A DNA stretch of 13,197 bases from Modestobacter sp. (lineage in GTDB: Bacteria > Actinomycetota > Actinomycetes > Mycobacteriales > Geodermatophilaceae): the NCBI GenBank assembly GCA_025966175.1, contig JAOPVN010000152.1:1-13197 (forward strand), given 5' to 3'. Numbering within the stretch: position 1 is the first letter of the stretch; every line of letters begins with the position of its first letter. The translations under genes were made by a program, and so were the position numbers. Below the pieces are notes generated by a model. The model was given only the letters and a program-made list of their open reading frames with translations. It was not told the DNA's origin and searched no databases. Below, piece after piece: positions 12,204 to 13,197 of this stretch.

Positions 12204-13197
12204 CGCTCACAACTCCCAGCGATTCGATCTGCGCTGTCCGGGACACCTCGGCGTAGGAGATCACCGGCAGTCGGGGAAGGACCTGGCGCATCAGGCGCGC
12301 GAGAGCTCCGCGCACCTGCGGCGAGCACACCAGGACGGGGGACAACCCGGAGCGCTCGGCCTCCTCGAGGAGGCCGCTGCATCCGTGGACCAGGGCGTCG
12401 ATGCCACCGGCGTCCAGGGCGAGCACCATGCCGGCGTCGCTCTGCCGGATGGACTCGAGGAGCCGCTGCTCGAACCCGGGGTCGAGGGTGAAGACGTGCA
12501 GGCGTTCGTCGGGCGTCACGTACGGGTGACTGATCGCCGGGCCCAGCGCCGCCCGTGCCGCCTCGACGAGTCCGTCGAGTTCGGTGGACGACTTTGCACG
12601 TACAGAGAGTGCCTCGAAGATGCGCACCAGGTCCCGGATCGACACACCCTCTTCCAGCAACGCGTGCAACACCCGTTGCACCTCTCCCAGGGTGAGCAGA
12701 GTGGGGGTCAGTTCCTCGACCACGACGGGGTGCGTGCGGCGCACCATCTCCACCAGGAGGCGGACGTCCTCGCGACCGAGGAGGTCCGCGGCGTTCTGCC
12801 GGACGACCTCGGCCAGGTGGGTCGTGATGACAGACGAGCGGTCGACGACGGTCGCGCCGGCCATCTCCGCCTGCCGCTGCAGCTCCATCGGCACCCACTT
12901 GGCGGCCAGTCCGAAGACCGGCTCACGGGTGGCCTTGCCCGGCAGGCCGTCGAGGTTGTCGCCGATCGCCAGCACCGTGCCCGCGGGGGAGATCCCCTTG
13001 GCCGCGGGGACGCCGTTGAGCCAGATGACGTACTGGGAGCCGGGGAGGTCGAGGTTGTCGCGGGTGCGGACGAGGGGGATCACCAGGCCGGTCTCCATGG
13101 CGACCTTGCGGCGCAGCGCCTTGACCCGGTCGAGCAGGTCACCGCCGCGGGCGGGGTCGACGAGTTCCACCAGGTCGTAGGCGACCTCGAGCTCGAG
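12184..13197 (-). CDS. flhA: Flagellar biosynthesis protein FlhA, C-terminal part (5' end outside window)
   Basis: The last 337 residues of FlhA, the export-gate membrane component of the flagellar type III secretion system. The frame is open to the window edge, so the transmembrane N-terminal half lies beyond it. The visible part is the cytoplasmic domain that docks chaperone-substrate complexes. It begins LELEVAYDLVELVDPARGGDLLDRV and contains YVIWLNGVPAAKG, the segment VVDRSSVITTHLAEVVRQ, EELTPTLLTLGEVQRVLHALLEEGVSIRDL and the conserved Y/F-VTPDERLHVFTLDPGFEQ strand region, ending in an ACD4-like segment (LPVISYAEVSRTAQIESLGVV). No break is seen. The stop lies inside the start of the flhF-like gene (20-bp overlap), indicating coupled expression. 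Confidence 0.95.
   Translation of the reverse strand, partial: LELEVAYDLVELVDPARGGDLLDRVKALRRKVAMETGLVIPLVRTRDNLDLPGSQYVIWLNGVPAAKGISPAGTVLAIGDNLDGLPGKATREPVFGLAAKWVPMELQRQAEMAGATVVDRSSVITTHLAEVVRQNAADLLGREDVRLLVEMVRRTHPVVVEELTPTLLTLGEVQRVLHALLEEGVSIRDLVRIFEALSVRAKSSTELDGLVEAARAALGPAISHPYVTPDERLHVFTLDPGFEQRLLESIRQSDAGMVLALDAGGIDALVHGCSGLLEEAERSGLSPVLVCSPQVRGALARLMRQVLPRLPVISYAEVSRTAQIESLGVVSGAVAIR

Noticed and set aside
1..13197. tRNA, rRNA, insertion sequence or phage integration site
   Set aside because: No tRNA- or rRNA-like sequence, transposase motif or flanking direct repeat was found. Base composition is even, and gene order looks like core chromosome.

Overview
The window is very GC-rich, with G/C strongly preferred at third codon positions, many GTG starts and several start codons that sit directly behind a -10-like hexamer. 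This points to a high-GC actinobacterium. The flhA/flhF pair shows it is flagellated. The order hemolysin III (reverse) next to a short-chain Z-prenyl diphosphate synthase (forward), with a PIN-PhoH2 protein a few kb further on, resembles my recollection of the Rv1085c-Rv1086 and Rv1095 region of Mycobacterium tuberculosis. A motile actinomycete such as a member of the Geodermatophilaceae would fit, but that placement is inference.

Layout. Bases 102-1346 (+) encode a geranylgeranyl-reductase/MenJ-type flavoprotein. It meets a hemolysin III/PAQR-like membrane protein (1348-2175, -) tail to tail with one base between. A 115-bp divergent spacer carries leaderless-type promoters for hemolysin III and for the Z-isoprenyl diphosphate synthase (2291-3070, +). 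Then come a DUF885 putative metallohydrolase (3127-4344), a 58-aa two-helix membrane protein (4350-4526), a PadR-family regulator (4579-5202) and a two-gene drug-export-type ABC transporter (5236-7010). A 16-bp palindrome lies between the -35 and -10 of the ABC promoter and is the likely PadR operator.

Next is a toxin-like PIN-PhoH2 protein (7253-8548). Just upstream is a 35-codon ORF (7149-7256) with a strong but self-sequestered ribosome binding site. It overlaps the phoH start by GTGA, the position expected of a phoAT-like partner. The 284-bp convergent spacer 8549-8832 holds a striking 19-bp-stem hairpin.

The rest of the window is a reverse-strand flagellar block, transcribed flhA (5'-truncated by the window edge), flhF-like, then an 85-aa membrane protein, with overlapping genes throughout. 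The FlhF-like protein is 1038 aa. It has a normal-looking FlhF N-terminal motif, a roughly 745-aa Pro/Ala/Glu-rich linker with a 15-bp repeat tract, and a C-terminal SRP-GTPase-like domain whose nucleotide-binding motifs are all degenerate.

How the parts relate. The two isoprenoid enzymes (reductase and Z-prenyl synthase) could both serve quinone or polyprenol-carrier metabolism, but they are in separate transcription units. PadR and the ABC transporter form a regulator-efflux module. The upstream ORF and PhoH2 form a candidate translationally coupled RNA-metabolism unit. FlhA, the FlhF-like protein and the small membrane protein form a co-translated flagellar export/placement unit. The features most worth following up are the nucleotide-motif-less FlhF, the phoH leader ORF, the PadR operator/promoter and the long hairpin.
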